Positions 54,432 to 63,960 of a stretch of 64,000 nucleotides of DNA are shown in pieces. Every line of letters starts with the position of its first letter. The stretch's first letter is position 1. The DNA is from Candidatus Gastranaerophilales bacterium (GTDB lineage: Bacteria; Cyanobacteriota; Vampirovibrionia; Gastranaerophilales; Gastranaerophilaceae). A program made the translations under genes and the position numbers. The notes below the pieces were generated by a model, which ran no database searches, had not been told where the DNA came from, and saw only the letters and a list, made by a program, of their open reading frames with translations. The DNA lies in contig CALUTJ010000015.1 of NCBI GenBank assembly GCA_944323685.1, positions 1-64,000 on the forward strand. The letters are read 5' to 3'.

Positions 54432-55859
54432 TTACATATAGTAAGCAACGAGCTGACATAACCGTACCAGCTTATCAGCAAAAAGACATATAACAACAGA
54501 AGCTATTGCACAGGCATAAAGAATATACTTAGAAGAAATAACTCTGGGGTCTGTTACTATTTCCGTTTCAATACGTCTGAACATTGCACGTATTATGCGC
54601 CAGTAACCGTATATCATAATTACTGAAGAAACAAGTGCAATAATCAAAAACGGCAAAAACACAAACCCTGAACGTGCAACTGCGGAAAACACATACAACT
54701 TAGCAACAAACCCGCAGGTCGGAGCAACTCCGGCAAGAGCAATCAGTATAATTGTAAACGCCATAACATAATAAGGTCTGTGGTACCATATACCTTTTAA
54801 GTCTTCAAGTTTTTCAAGTTTTGCGGAATTATACAGCAAAATTATCGCAGCCCAGGCACCTATATTCGCTACCGTATAACAAAACAGATAAAAAAGCACA
54901 CTGGATAAACTGTACACTGAAAAAACACAAAGCCCGAGCAGCATAATACCCGATTGAACACTCATAGAATAAGCCATCAGTCTTTTTAAATTTTCCTGTC
55001 TTATTGCGGATAAAGAGCCAAAAAGTATTGTCAAAACCGCAATACATGCCAGCACAATCTTAACTGTAAACGTATAACTCAAAAATGTCATCAATATTCT
55101 CGATAAAGCCGCAAAACATGCCAGCACAGGAATACAAGACATATAAGCGCTTATGGGGTAATTTGCACCCTCAAATGTATCCGGCAGCCAGCTGGAAAAA
55201 GGTACAAGCCCCAGTTTAAACAGAATTGTACAAATCATCAAAATTAATGCAAAAGTCAAAAGTATCTGCGACGGATTCTGGCTAAAACACAGGCTTGCTT
55301 TGGTGTAATCCAATTGTGCACACATTCCGTATACCACAGACAGCCCCATTAAAAACAAGGAAGAAACCACTGCACCCTGAACAAGGTATCCAAAAGTAAG
55401 CTGCTTGGCATTAGGATTCTTGTTTAAAGCCAGAAGCAAATAACAGCTCAAACCTAATGCCTCCAGAGAAACAAACAGAGAAACAAAATTTACCGAACTT
55501 ACCGTACACATCGCAAACAACAGGCCTGATAAAAAAACGCTGAAATACTCTGACGCCCTGTCACGTTTTTCCCGTATCATGTTTCTCGAAAGAAGAATCA
55601 GGAAAAATCCGCTTATTAAGATAAGTATTTTAAAAAATACCGTATAAATATTTGTCAAAAACATGTTATCAAAGGCATAAACCTCTGGATCAATCTGCAA
55701 ATATATAGTAGAACCTATTGCAAGTATTATCCCCAGCATTGCCGTCCATTTGGAAATTCTGTACGCAGAAGTCCCCGCAAATAAAGAAAAAATAAGATTG
55801 ATAATTATAAAAACAAATATGATAAATTCCGGCAAATACGCAGCGACAAGTTCTGACAT
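54432..55859 (-). CDS. nuoN: NADH dehydrogenase-like subunit N (antiporter-like)
   Basis: 475 aa with ~13-14 membrane segments and clear NuoN character: VSLEALGLSCYLLLAL (Glu133, equivalent to the conserved channel Glu), LFKLGLVPFSSWLPDTFEGA, and GVAPTCGFVAKLYVF with its Lys retained. Residues normally Lys in TM5 and TM8 appear as Gly (near 157) and Val (IPVLACF), and the usual His after PF is Ser. Complex I couples electron transfer to ion pumping through these residues. It is the last gene of nuoJKLMN, which lacks the peripheral-arm genes here. Confidence 0.88.
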   Translation of the reverse strand: MSELVAAYLPEFIIFVFIIINLIFSLFAGTSAYRISKWTAMLGIILAIGSTIYLQIDPEVYAFDNMFLTNIYTVFFKILILISGFFLILLSRNMIREKRDRASEYFSVFLSGLLFAMCTVSSVNFVSLFVSLEALGLSCYLLLALNKNPNAKQLTFGYLVQGAVVSSLFLMGLSVVYGMCAQLDYTKASLCFSQNPSQILLTFALILMICTILFKLGLVPFSSWLPDTFEGANYPISAYMSCIPVLACFAALSRILMTFLSYTFTVKIVLACIAVLTILFGSLSAIRQENLKRLMAYSMSVQSGIMLLGLCVFSVYSLSSVLFYLFCYTVANIGAWAAIILLYNSAKLEKLEDLKGIWYHRPYYVMAFTIILIALAGVAPTCGFVAKLYVFSAVARSGFVFLPFLIIALVSSVIMIYGYWRIIRAMFRRIETEIVTDPRVISSKYILYACAIASVVICLFADKLVRLCQLVAYYM

Positions 55860-55884
55860 TTAATCCTCTCACACAATTAAAAAT

Positions 55885-57408
55885 TTACACCTGCAACACA
55901 TCTAAAATTATACTCGAAACAGATTGATAAATTTGTATTACACTCATCGGATTTATACCAAAATACACTATCACAAGACATAATGCAGACAGTACACTGG
56001 TTTCTTGTGGTGAAAGATCTTTAAGCCCTTTCCACTGTTCCAGCAATACCGAACAAAATACCTTGTAGAAAAAGTATAAAATATATCCTGCCGAAACCAT
56101 CATTGCAACAAGCCCTATTGCCGCACTGACCTTAACCAGCAGCTGCTGATCAAGGTTAGAAAGCATTGCCCCAGCAAGCACCATAAGTTTAGGCGTAAAC
56201 ATCATCAAAAACGGTATACCTATTGCCGCAAAACATATAATCAACGCAAGATACATACATTTCGGCATAACCTGTCCCAAACCGCCAAGAGCTGTAATAT
56301 ATGTTGTTTTTGTTCTAAACTGTACACTTGAAATAACAACAAAAAGCGCGCAGTAAACAATTGAACAAGCCAAAATCATAAACACTGCACCGTTAAAACC
56401 TGTCTGATTCAACGAAGCCAGCCCTAGCAAAACAAAACCTGTGGCAGCAATTTGAGAATAAGCCACCATCTTTTTAACTCCGGCTTGCATTACCGATAAC
56501 GCACCGCTATAAAGGATATTTACAAGTCCCCATACCATTAAAGCAGGAGCAAACAGCTTGAATATTTCGGGAAAAACCTGCATATTAAATCGAATTACCC
56601 CGTACACACCCGTTGCACTCAGAAGTCCCGCGAGCAATATGTTAACCGGTGCAGCCGATTTACTCTGAATATCAGGATACCAGTTGTGAAAAGGAACAAG
56701 CGGTATACGAAGAATAAACCCGATAAGAAAATTAACAAAAACCGTTATCTGAAACCACATCGGATAAATTTTTTCGTCCATATTTAAGGATTCTATGTTT
56801 GCCGTGAGCACATTGCTTACCGCAAAATTGTAATAGTACAGAATCAACATCCCGAAAAACAAAAACATATTAGCAACAAAAGATGCTACCGTAAACTTTG
56901 TTGCAGCACTTCTTGCTTCCGAGTTTCCCCACTGTGCAACAATAAAATAAACGGGAATAAGTAAAAGTTCCCAGAAAACAAAAAACAAAAACATATCTTT
57001 TGCACAGAATATACCAAGAACGGCGGATTCCAGCAAAAATACCATCGAATAATACAATTTATGTTTTGTTCTTATATGCATCTTGCTCATAAACAAAGTT
57101 ATAAGGACAATAAACGTTGTTAATACGCACAAAAGCAATGTTATCCCATCTACGGCAAATTTGGCGCTTATACCTAAAGTTTTAAGCCAAGTCATACCGA
57201 AAAAAGTAAGTTCTTTTTCAAACGACATGCCAAACATGCTCGTATCAAAAAACAGCAAAAACAAAAGTGAATAAATAAAATGCAGACCCGCAAACCATTT
57301 TGCAAAACGTCTTATTTTAACCTGATGATTCGGAAACACAGGCAGCATTATCACTATTGCAGCAATAACGGGAAGAAATATTAACCATATTAAAGATAAA
57401 AAATTCAT
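55885..57408 (-). CDS. nuoM: NADH dehydrogenase-like subunit M (antiporter-like)
   Basis: 507 aa with ~14 membrane segments. FVFWELLLIPVYFIV keeps the conserved Glu (E147), while the TM7 Lys is Arg (R234 in GFILRIPLVPFHNWYPD). The TM8 Lys position reads Ala (A265 in LAGLLSATGVYG), and the TM12 Glu position reads Lys (FTPKLMVLAG). The fold is thus NuoM but the ion-conducting polar chain is altered. Small gaps (16-25 nt) to nuoL and nuoN show one operon. Confidence 0.88.
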   Translation of the reverse strand: MNFLSLIWLIFLPVIAAIVIMLPVFPNHQVKIRRFAKWFAGLHFIYSLLFLLFFDTSMFGMSFEKELTFFGMTWLKTLGISAKFAVDGITLLLCVLTTFIVLITLFMSKMHIRTKHKLYYSMVFLLESAVLGIFCAKDMFLFFVFWELLLIPVYFIVAQWGNSEARSAATKFTVASFVANMFLFFGMLILYYYNFAVSNVLTANIESLNMDEKIYPMWFQITVFVNFLIGFILRIPLVPFHNWYPDIQSKSAAPVNILLAGLLSATGVYGVIRFNMQVFPEIFKLFAPALMVWGLVNILYSGALSVMQAGVKKMVAYSQIAATGFVLLGLASLNQTGFNGAVFMILACSIVYCALFVVISSVQFRTKTTYITALGGLGQVMPKCMYLALIICFAAIGIPFLMMFTPKLMVLAGAMLSNLDQQLLVKVSAAIGLVAMMVSAGYILYFFYKVFCSVLLEQWKGLKDLSPQETSVLSALCLVIVYFGINPMSVIQIYQSVSSIILDVLQV

Positions 57409-57424
57409 TCAATAACCCCTCGAT

Positions 57425-58582
57425 TTAAACGTTTATAATTACAACATAAAATGCAAGAACAAATATAAGTATTGCAACAAGTCCCAGCAGCGAATATATC
57501 AAATACGCCTGAAAATTTCCGCCCTGAAAACGTCCGCTTACGTATGACAACGCCCTGAACACAAGTGCAATGAAGTTTATAGATGTTTCAACAACATATT
57601 TTTCTATCCATTGAATAACGCTGCAAACAGGTATAAAGATTCTGTTTGCAAGCCCGAATAATACAAATATCAAAACAAGCACCGGCAAGGTCCACCAGAA
57701 ATTTTTTGCCAGTTCAAAAAAGAACGGATTCAATCTTATAAATAAAAATATACCTGCAAGTGCAAAAAGGCTGTTTTGATAAAGTATAAGTTTTGAGGTA
57801 TCTGTTTTATTGCTGGATTCAAACGTTATATAAATAAACGCCTGCATAAATTTCATAATAATAACAAACAACAAGATTGAACAGAAAAATATAAAAACAG
57901 GTTCACTCATTAAGGAATGTATTGCGGCAGCAAGATTCCCCAAATTAGAATACGACAATGCGGAAAATCCGGATAATTCGTTATAAACAACGGAATAATA
58001 CATAGTAACAAGCACGCACAACAGCAGTATCAAATCGCCAACCCTGTTAAAAATATATGATTTTATTGCGGCTTTTGATTCTGTTCTGTTTTCAAAATCA
58101 AAGTTAATCAAAAGATAACTTGCAACCCCTGCAACTTCGCAAAACAAATAGGTTTGAAACAAATTTGAACTTATAAACAAACCGTTTAACCCTAAGGCAA
58201 AAAAGTTTATGTACAATAACAGACGTGAAAAATCATTGTGCTCTTTGAGTTTAAAAAACGCAAAATTTTGTATAAAGAAAGCGGCAACGTTAGTCAATAA
58301 AATAAATGTCGCGGAAATTTTATCCAGATATGTACCTATAAACAAGCTTATATTTTCAAGCGATATCCATTGAAGATTCTGTGTAAGAGAAAGTTTTTTC
58401 AATACCGAAAAATCAAATACCGCTGCGGAAAATATCATACATACAAAAGCGGATATTATGCTTATGGCAAAAATTGTTGCCTTGTCTATACGGTTTGAAA
58501 TAAGACGGTTGAATCCGATTATCAAACACATAAAAAGAGGCAGAAACACAACAAGGTTTATATTATCCGTAAAAAACTCCAT
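57425..58582 (-). CDS. nuoL: Shortened NADH dehydrogenase-like subunit L
   Basis: 385 aa against ~600 for ordinary NuoL. The N-terminal part is recognisable: LFCEVAGVASYLLI (E149) and AAIKSYIFNRVGDLILLL. The block that should read [29 protein letters not shown] is degenerate (MKFMQAFIYITFESSN...KLILYQNSLFALAG), with His and the WLPDAM motif lost. About 200 residues, covering TM9 to TM14 and the start of the lateral helix, are absent. The C-terminus (IEKYVVETSINF...RALSYVSGRFQGGNFQAYLIYSLLG) is preserved. It is open throughout, so it looks remodelled rather than broken. Confidence 0.8.
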   Translation of the reverse strand: MEFFTDNINLVVFLPLFMCLIIGFNRLISNRIDKATIFAISIISAFVCMIFSAAVFDFSVLKKLSLTQNLQWISLENISLFIGTYLDKISATFILLTNVAAFFIQNFAFFKLKEHNDFSRLLLYINFFALGLNGLFISSNLFQTYLFCEVAGVASYLLINFDFENRTESKAAIKSYIFNRVGDLILLLCVLVTMYYSVVYNELSGFSALSYSNLGNLAAAIHSLMSEPVFIFFCSILLFVIIMKFMQAFIYITFESSNKTDTSKLILYQNSLFALAGIFLFIRLNPFFFELAKNFWWTLPVLVLIFVLFGLANRIFIPVCSVIQWIEKYVVETSINFIALVFRALSYVSGRFQGGNFQAYLIYSLLGLVAILIFVLAFYVVIINV

Positions 58583-58908
58583 TAACTCTCCTTATCTTTT
58601 ATTTTTTCAGCGTCAAGACTTTCATTAGCCTGATAAATTTTATACAAAATAACAAGTGCAATTATCGTTTGTATAACAGTAAGTATTAGTATAAATACAC
58701 TTATCATATTTGCATTTTCCATTGTGCTGTCACAATAATATCCGAATGCAACAAAATTTATCACAGTCGATACAGACATTATAAAAAGTGACATAACCGT
58801 GCGCAACATGTTACGTGATATCAATACTCCAAACAGCCCTGTTAAAAACAGTATCAGCGATAAAATCAAAAAATGAGCAAGCCCTATGTTTAACAATGCA
58901 CTTATCAT
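58582..58908 (-). CDS. nuoK: NADH dehydrogenase-like subunit K, altered glutamates
   Basis: 108 aa, three membrane segments, with GLFGVLISRNMLRTVMSL and the three-helix order of NuoK. The two glutamates conserved across complex I are replaced: SLFIMSVS puts Phe42 where GLEIM has Glu36 (E. coli numbering), and TVIQTIIAL puts Gln80 where AAEAxxGL has Glu72. These form part of the proton path to the quinone site, so loss of both is notable. The start overlaps nuoL/nuoJ ends by a few nucleotides, showing translational coupling. Confidence 0.8.
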   Translation of the reverse strand: MISALLNIGLAHFLILSLILFLTGLFGVLISRNMLRTVMSLFIMSVSTVINFVAFGYYCDSTMENANMISVFILILTVIQTIIALVILYKIYQANESLDAEKIKDKES

Positions 58909-59438
58909 GATTGTTTCTCCTCATTTTCTTTTTGCTGCTCTGCTGCCAGCGAGTTGTCAATAAACACCCTTAACACTGCTGCCGACACAAAAACAAACAC
59001 GCCTATCAAACTCAATGGATAAAGGTAATGTTTAAAATTAACCGAGCCAAAAGACTTTTCCACCACCGAGTTAAAAAATGAATACAAAGAACTGTCAAAC
59101 TCCTGAGTAAAATACAAAACGAAAAGCAAACCGAGCAACAGCACAAAAGTGCTGCTTATAATGATTTTAGATGTCGGAGCAAGGCTGAGTGAAAGATTGG
59201 CTCTGCCGATTTTTTTTATCAAAAGAAAAATATACACGGACAAAAACAAGCCGCAGAGTATAAATTGAAAGACAGAAAGATAAACTGAATTTAAATACAA
59301 ATATATAAGTGCAGAAAAGCAAATAAATAAAAATAACGCAATAGCAGAAATATACATCATCGGAGCAAATATTACACCGAGAGCACAGATAATAACTGCA
59401 AAAAACAAAAAATAAAAATATATTAAATTAGTAACCAC
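58905..59438 (-). CDS. nuoJ: NADH dehydrogenase-like subunit J
   Basis: 177 aa with five membrane segments in the NuoJ order. The usual VYAGAIMVLF of TM3 is replaced by ILCGLFLSVYIFLL, so the conserved tyrosine and small residues of the pi-bulge are lost. Assignment relies on position ahead of nuoK, length and topology more than on motifs. First gene of the five-gene operon. No nuoA-I genes precede it in the window. Confidence 0.68.
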   Translation of the reverse strand: MVTNLIYFYFLFFAVIICALGVIFAPMMYISAIALFLFICFSALIYLYLNSVYLSVFQFILCGLFLSVYIFLLIKKIGRANLSLSLAPTSKIIISSTFVLLLGLLFVLYFTQEFDSSLYSFFNSVVEKSFGSVNFKHYLYPLSLIGVFVFVSAAVLRVFIDNSLAAEQQKENEEKQS

Positions 59439-59547
59439 TCTGCACTCCTGTATCGTGATATACTCTTTATGGTGTTCTTATTTATTTATACCACATGATA
59501 ATGATGTTATAATTAGATTGTTGTGAATTATTAAGTTCAATTTTTAT

Positions 59548-60249
59548 ATGAAAAATAAAATTTTTATAACATTATTATCAACACTTATCATGCTGACCAT
59601 ATCAGCTTTTGCACCTTTATCTAAAGCTGCGGAACATATCCCCGATGTATCTAAAGCAAATTCATATTGCGCACAGGGTGATAAAATACTGGATTATTAT
59701 GAAACATTAAAAGACAAAACTGACGGAGAAAAATATCTTAAAGCAGCAAAATATTACTACTATCAAGCCTCGAGAGTTGATATTTCAAACCAGAATTCTC
59801 TGATTGGCATAGCAAGGATAGCCCTCTATCAGGGCAAAACAAGAGATGCCAAAAACGCTCTTATGATGGCGCTTAATTTTGATGAAACTAACCCGAGAGT
59901 AAGTTATTATCTTGGAGAAGCTTTTTTTGCGGAAGGCGAGTATTTTCAGGCTATAGATTTTTATACCTGGGCTTACAATCACGGATACCGGTCGCATTAC
60001 AAAACAAATTACAAACTCGGAGTATGCTATGAAAAGCTGAACGATATAGAAAAAGCAGAGCTGCATTATCAAACGGCAATAAGAATAAATCCAAAGTCAA
60101 CTCAGGCTAAAAATCGTCTTAACGAACTTCACACAATCGATACGGATTATAAAAATATTCAAACTAAAGATATAAAAAATCCTGCAAGATATAATGACGA
60201 ACAAATAGACAAAAATGATCTGGAAAAATTAAACATGCCTAACCTTTAA
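59548..60249 (+). CDS. Secreted TPR protein
   Basis: Signal peptide (residues ~1-27, ending SKAAE) and three to four tetratricopeptide repeats, seen as A-K-YYYYQASRVD...SLIGIARIALYQGKT, NPRVSYYLGEAFFAEGEYFQAIDFY and YKLGVCYEKLNDIEKAELHYQTAIRINP. TPRs mediate protein-protein contacts; the partner is unknown. 233 aa. No strong ribosome binding site. It converges with the TonB-like gene of module 2, 2 nt away. Confidence 0.8.
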   Translation: MKNKIFITLLSTLIMLTISAFAPLSKAAEHIPDVSKANSYCAQGDKILDYYETLKDKTDGEKYLKAAKYYYYQASRVDISNQNSLIGIARIALYQGKTRDAKNALMMALNFDETNPRVSYYLGEAFFAEGEYFQAIDFYTWAYNHGYRSHYKTNYKLGVCYEKLNDIEKAELHYQTAIRINPKSTQAKNRLNELHTIDTDYKNIQTKDIKNPARYNDEQIDKNDLEKLNMPNL

Positions 60250-60251
60250 AA

Positions 60252-61112
60252 TCATCTTATTTTTTCATAATCGGAAAAGTCGGAAGAATGCAATCTCTTA
60301 TCCGTTGTATCAGAATCAATATAAATTGTGTAAATTACATTCACTTTTTGCCTGTTTGTCCCTGCCGGAAACTGTAAAATATCACTGCCCTGAAGATTGT
60401 ACAAATACCTGTAGGCCGCCGTTCTGGCTTCGTCTGTAGCAGAAAGCCCAATCATCATAATAACCGGTCTTGATATACGGCGCTGATTGTCAACAACAAA
60501 ATAGAACATATACGTGCCTTCTCCGGGTGCCCATATATTGTAATCATCTCCAATTCTGTTACCGAGGTTGCTTCTCCATATATTCCAGGAAATCATCTCT
60601 TCCTTAGGATCGGAAAATCCTGACAAAAGGTCTGATGGTGATGTATTCTGTGATGTCTGAGGTTGCTGTATTGGCTGTTGCTGAGGATAAGAAGGTGTTT
60701 GACGCTGAGGTTGTTCAACAGGTTCCGGTTCGGCGGGCTGTGAGTAATTATATGTTTCAGCTTCAACAGGGGAGGAATAAGCCTCGTCATACAAACTGAA
60801 ATTACCTTCCTCGCTTGTATTTTCATACGTCTCTAAATTAGCATCAACATTAGAAAAATTATCCTGATTATAAAAATCAGCATCTACGTTGTTAAAATTA
60901 TCAATATTTTTGAACCCCGCACCTGCATCTTGCAATGTATCCTTGTTGCTGAATTTGGTGCTCTTATCAACAATAACTTCTTTATTTTCCGTAGAAATTT
61001 TTGATTTAGAATCAGCAATTGACACACTTTTTCGCGGTGAGGGGTTAATACTCAATACGAATATTGTTAATATAGCTACGAATATGAAAAATGCTGATAA
61101 ATACTGTACCAT
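60252..61112 (-). CDS. TonB-like periplasm-spanning protein, module 2
   Basis: N-terminal membrane segment (residues ~4-22), a long Asn/Asp/Glu-rich then Pro/Gln-rich spacer (QPAEPEPVEQPQRQTP), and a C-terminal domain beginning WNIWRSNLGNRIGDD. It shares WN.WRS.L.NRI, FPAG..R and the (D/S)DY.(D/K).E.IR end with 22742-23566. The spacer chemistry differs sharply (acidic here, basic there). TonB-like role inferred from layout. Last gene of the module 2 operon. Confidence 0.64.
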   Translation of the reverse strand: MVQYLSAFFIFVAILTIFVLSINPSPRKSVSIADSKSKISTENKEVIVDKSTKFSNKDTLQDAGAGFKNIDNFNNVDADFYNQDNFSNVDANLETYENTSEEGNFSLYDEAYSSPVEAETYNYSQPAEPEPVEQPQRQTPSYPQQQPIQQPQTSQNTSPSDLLSGFSDPKEEMISWNIWRSNLGNRIGDDYNIWAPGEGTYMFYFVVDNQRRISRPVIMMIGLSATDEARTAAYRYLYNLQGSDILQFPAGTNRQKVNVIYTIYIDSDTTDKRLHSSDFSDYEKIR

Positions 61113-61121
61113 ATTTTAATT

Positions 61122-62726
61122 TTAATCTCTTTTTGCAAGCAAATCATTTACCGCAGAAATATCAAATTTTGTCTGGCTTAGCATATAAGTTTCTGCCATC
61201 AAAAGTGCCGTAGGTACTGATGCAGCGATTATACTAAGCAAAATACCCTGCAAGTCGCCGCCTATTTCCGTACAGAAGTAAGACGTGTTCATTGTAAACT
61301 CTATAAAAATTATGGCGCATCCTATTATAAGAGAACGAGTCTTTTCGCTTTCAAGCTTTTTTGCACCCTGAATACCCATTATGTTTACACCGTGCGTAAG
61401 ATAGTCGCTAAAACCGTCATTTTTTATTACGGTTGAAGATTGCAGCTTTCTTATGCATAAAAACGCATTAACAAAAGAAAAGAAAGCAAATATAATCATA
61501 AAGGTTGCAAGTGTAAGAAAAACAGGGCTGATTCTCAAACCGGAAATTCTTATCCATCCGGCAGCATCAGGAAAACACATTGCCAGTGTTATCGAAACAC
61601 CGTAAGCAAGAAACGGCGCCGTGATTATCCCCAGCAAAATTTCTCCAACCGATTTTAAGTTAAGGTTAAATAAGTGGTCTTTTAGATTATTGATTTTATT
61701 TTGAGTTAAAGAATTTATGTATCTTTCAATCCACTGTCTGTATTCTGACATAATGGCTTCAAAATCTTCTCTGTACTCATATTTATCAAGTTCATAAGAC
61801 ATCTCATGTCCGGAGTTTTTGAAGAAACCACACCCGACTGCTAGAATAACACTCAAACAAACAAAGAATAAAGACATTAACATTGAGAATACTGGATTTA
61901 CAGACAAATAATAAATCAAATTTATTACGTAAATGCCTGCATATATAACTCCTGAAGAAAATAAGAAAAATATTTCAGCCGTTTTGTTTTCCTGTGTAGG
62001 ACGTTTTTTGTTTTGAAAATACAAATAAGCGCCCTGTTTTAAAATCAAAGACAAGCCGAAAATAATAACTGTGAACAACACAAGAATTTTAATATTTGTC
62101 GGAAGATTTATGAAATTTTTTGTTTCTTCAATTTTTAATCCTGTTATAAAGTTTGATACACCGAAAGAAAGTACTAGCGATGTAAAAAACAAAGCAATAT
62201 GTGTAAATATTGATGCTTTAGTGTTAAGAGAAATTTTGTTTTTAAAATCATTTATCGCAAAGCCAACCTGTTTAATAATAGGCGCTCTGAGTTTTTCGAG
62301 CACTGTTTTTTGATAATCAATTGCCTCTTTTTGCGACATCCCTTCTGTTTCTTGAGAAAGATTTTTTAATATCGTTGCAGTAGCAGCAAATTGCCCGTTT
62401 GAAGAAACATCTTTTATATTTTTTACAGGAGTCGAATTTTCGTTCGCAAGTTTTACAACTTTTATTGCGATAAATTCATTTGACCCGATAACAGAGAGTT
62501 TTACTTCGTTATCAATTTGCAAAACAGAGTTTAATTGTTGACCGTTATATAAAATATTTTTATTGCTTGATTTAAGAACATATATATCCTGCTGTGGAGA
62601 ATATTGAAGAATCAATTTCCCTAGCCCAATATTAACAACAAAATCACAATCCGGTGTAGCACCGATTGTTACAACACTTTTGTTAAAAACTTTTTTTTGA
62701 GTGCTGGTACCTATTAATACCGCCAT
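61122..62726 (-). CDS. FHA-like polytopic membrane protein, module 2
   Basis: 534 aa, a clear paralog of 23583-25172: identical topology and long shared blocks such as DKYEYREDFE, QWIERYINSL, APFLAYGVS.TLAMCFPDAAG and AETYMLSQTKF. Here the N-terminal domain looks more like FHA (VTIGATPDCDFVV, then NKNILYNGQQL), though the canonical phosphothreonine-binding residues are still not obvious. About ten membrane segments. A good SD (AAAGGA) precedes the ATG. It lies between the vWA and TonB-like genes with gaps of 15 and 9 nt. Confidence 0.72.
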   Translation of the reverse strand: MAVLIGTSTQKKVFNKSVVTIGATPDCDFVVNIGLGKLILQYSPQQDIYVLKSSNKNILYNGQQLNSVLQIDNEVKLSVIGSNEFIAIKVVKLANENSTPVKNIKDVSSNGQFAATATILKNLSQETEGMSQKEAIDYQKTVLEKLRAPIIKQVGFAINDFKNKISLNTKASIFTHIALFFTSLVLSFGVSNFITGLKIEETKNFINLPTNIKILVLFTVIIFGLSLILKQGAYLYFQNKKRPTQENKTAEIFFLFSSGVIYAGIYVINLIYYLSVNPVFSMLMSLFFVCLSVILAVGCGFFKNSGHEMSYELDKYEYREDFEAIMSEYRQWIERYINSLTQNKINNLKDHLFNLNLKSVGEILLGIITAPFLAYGVSITLAMCFPDAAGWIRISGLRISPVFLTLATFMIIFAFFSFVNAFLCIRKLQSSTVIKNDGFSDYLTHGVNIMGIQGAKKLESEKTRSLIIGCAIIFIEFTMNTSYFCTEIGGDLQGILLSIIAASVPTALLMAETYMLSQTKFDISAVNDLLAKRD

Positions 62727-62741
62727 ATATATATCCTTTCT

Positions 62742-63410
62742 TTATCTTCCGATTGCTTTAAGAAATCTGCTTAATGATTTGTCTAAATTTTCTTCCGTAG
62801 AAATAACAAGATTACTTTCACCTAACACAGGATTTAATTTTGTTTTTACCATATCCAATTTTTGAGGATGAGCGTATACAAACATCATAGCAAAATTTTC
62901 AACATTCGTCTTCAGCGCTTTAACCTGTTTGGGCAATTTATTCCAGTCTATTTGTTTATCCTGTTTACCTTCGTTTTCTAAGTCACCGACTACTATTATT
63001 GCGGGAATATACCCCTCGTCAAACATAGATTGGGCATATAACATAGCCTTATTCAAGCCGACCCCGTAGGCTGTTCCCCATTCACTTGCGTCATAACGTG
63101 TGAAGGCTTCAAGAGATTTTCTTATGTTGCGAGAACTCAACGCAGAGCCTTCATAAATCAGATAAGCATCCTCAGATACTCTGATAATTTTTACCTGATC
63201 TTCAGGGTCAAGACGTTTGCATGCCTGCGATACAAAAGATTTTTGTTCATCAAGCTTTTGTTGGTTTGATGCTGAGGAATCAATTACAAATATAACGGCA
63301 GCGGGATGAAAATCATCGATTTTTATGTTTTTCAAACCTACAAAAAGCAAGATAACTGCTATTAAAGCAGCAAGTATAACTATCACCAATTTTATCGTAT
63401 TTTTATTCAT
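62742..63410 (-). CDS. Membrane-anchored vWA-domain protein, module 2
   Basis: 222 aa, the same length as 25181-25849. Membrane segment at ~8-24, then a vWA domain with an intact metal site: DSSAS near 45, GTAYG, and VVVGDLENEGKQ. The IDDFHPAAVIFVIDSSASNQ and FVYAHPQKLDMV blocks are near-identical to module 1. Likely an extracytoplasmic ligand-binding or assembly factor for the polytopic partner. First gene of the module 2 operon, with AAAGGA before the ATG. Confidence 0.82.
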   Translation of the reverse strand: MNKNTIKLVIVILAALIAVILLFVGLKNIKIDDFHPAAVIFVIDSSASNQQKLDEQKSFVSQACKRLDPEDQVKIIRVSEDAYLIYEGSALSSRNIRKSLEAFTRYDASEWGTAYGVGLNKAMLYAQSMFDEGYIPAIIVVGDLENEGKQDKQIDWNKLPKQVKALKTNVENFAMMFVYAHPQKLDMVKTKLNPVLGESNLVISTEENLDKSLSRFLKAIGR

Positions 63411-63531
63411 TTCTATCCTTTATTTTTGAGGGGAATAACCATTTTTTTATTTGTAACCTATTTTATTAAAATTCTAATATAAATTATCCGGAAAGGAATC
63501 CATCTTTTGCTTGATTAATACCCTGATAAGT

Positions 63532-63708
63532 TGTCCGAGAAAAATTCGTGATAAGGAGCAAAGCGGCGTGAACGAATTTTTGAAGTGTCACATTGTTCAC
63601 ATAGTGAAGTCATTTTTCAGGCTTCACCACAGTTCAGCCGAAAAAGAAGGCAAAGGTGGGCAGTGACGGCTCGAAGGCCCGAGTCGGCAACTGCGACACT
63701 AGATTAGA
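63532..63708 (+). repeat. Dispersed ~175-bp intergenic repeat, copy C
   Basis: Same element as copies A and B but in the opposite orientation, from TGTCCGAGAAAAATT to CTAGATTAGA. It holds the perfect inverted repeat AAAAATTCGT...ACGAATTTTT, a GTGAAGTC variant of the central stem, and the GGCTCGAAGGCCCGAG hairpin. It fills most of the 340-bp gap between the vWA gene and yidD. Confidence 0.8.
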
Positions 63709-63750
63709 TAACATGCTAACTTCACAAAAAATCGGCATGCCACAAACTTG

Positions 63751-63960
63751 TCATGGCAGAGGATCATATCCGCCGGGGTGCAGAGGATGGCATTTTAAAA
63801 TCCGCTTAATCCCGAGGTACAAGCCTTTTAAGACCCCGTACTTTAATATAGCCTGTTTGGTGTACTCGGAGCATGTGGGATAAAATCGACAAACAGGGGG
63901 TTTCAGCCTGGAAAATTTTTGATATATATTTATTAAAAATATTAAAAATTTTTTTATCAT
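63751..63960 (-). CDS. yidD: Membrane protein insertion efficiency factor YidD
   Basis: 69 aa, the normal size. The family signature [15 protein letters not shown] and the [13 protein letters not shown]-terminus are complete. An N-terminal amphipathic helix ([14 protein letters not shown]) anchors it at the inner membrane, where it assists YidC-dependent insertion. In most bacteria it follows rpmH-rnpA; those genes would lie just past the right edge. Confidence 0.93.
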   Translation of the reverse strand: MIKKFLIFLINIYQKFSRLKPPVCRFYPTCSEYTKQAILKYGVLKGLYLGIKRILKCHPLHPGGYDPLP

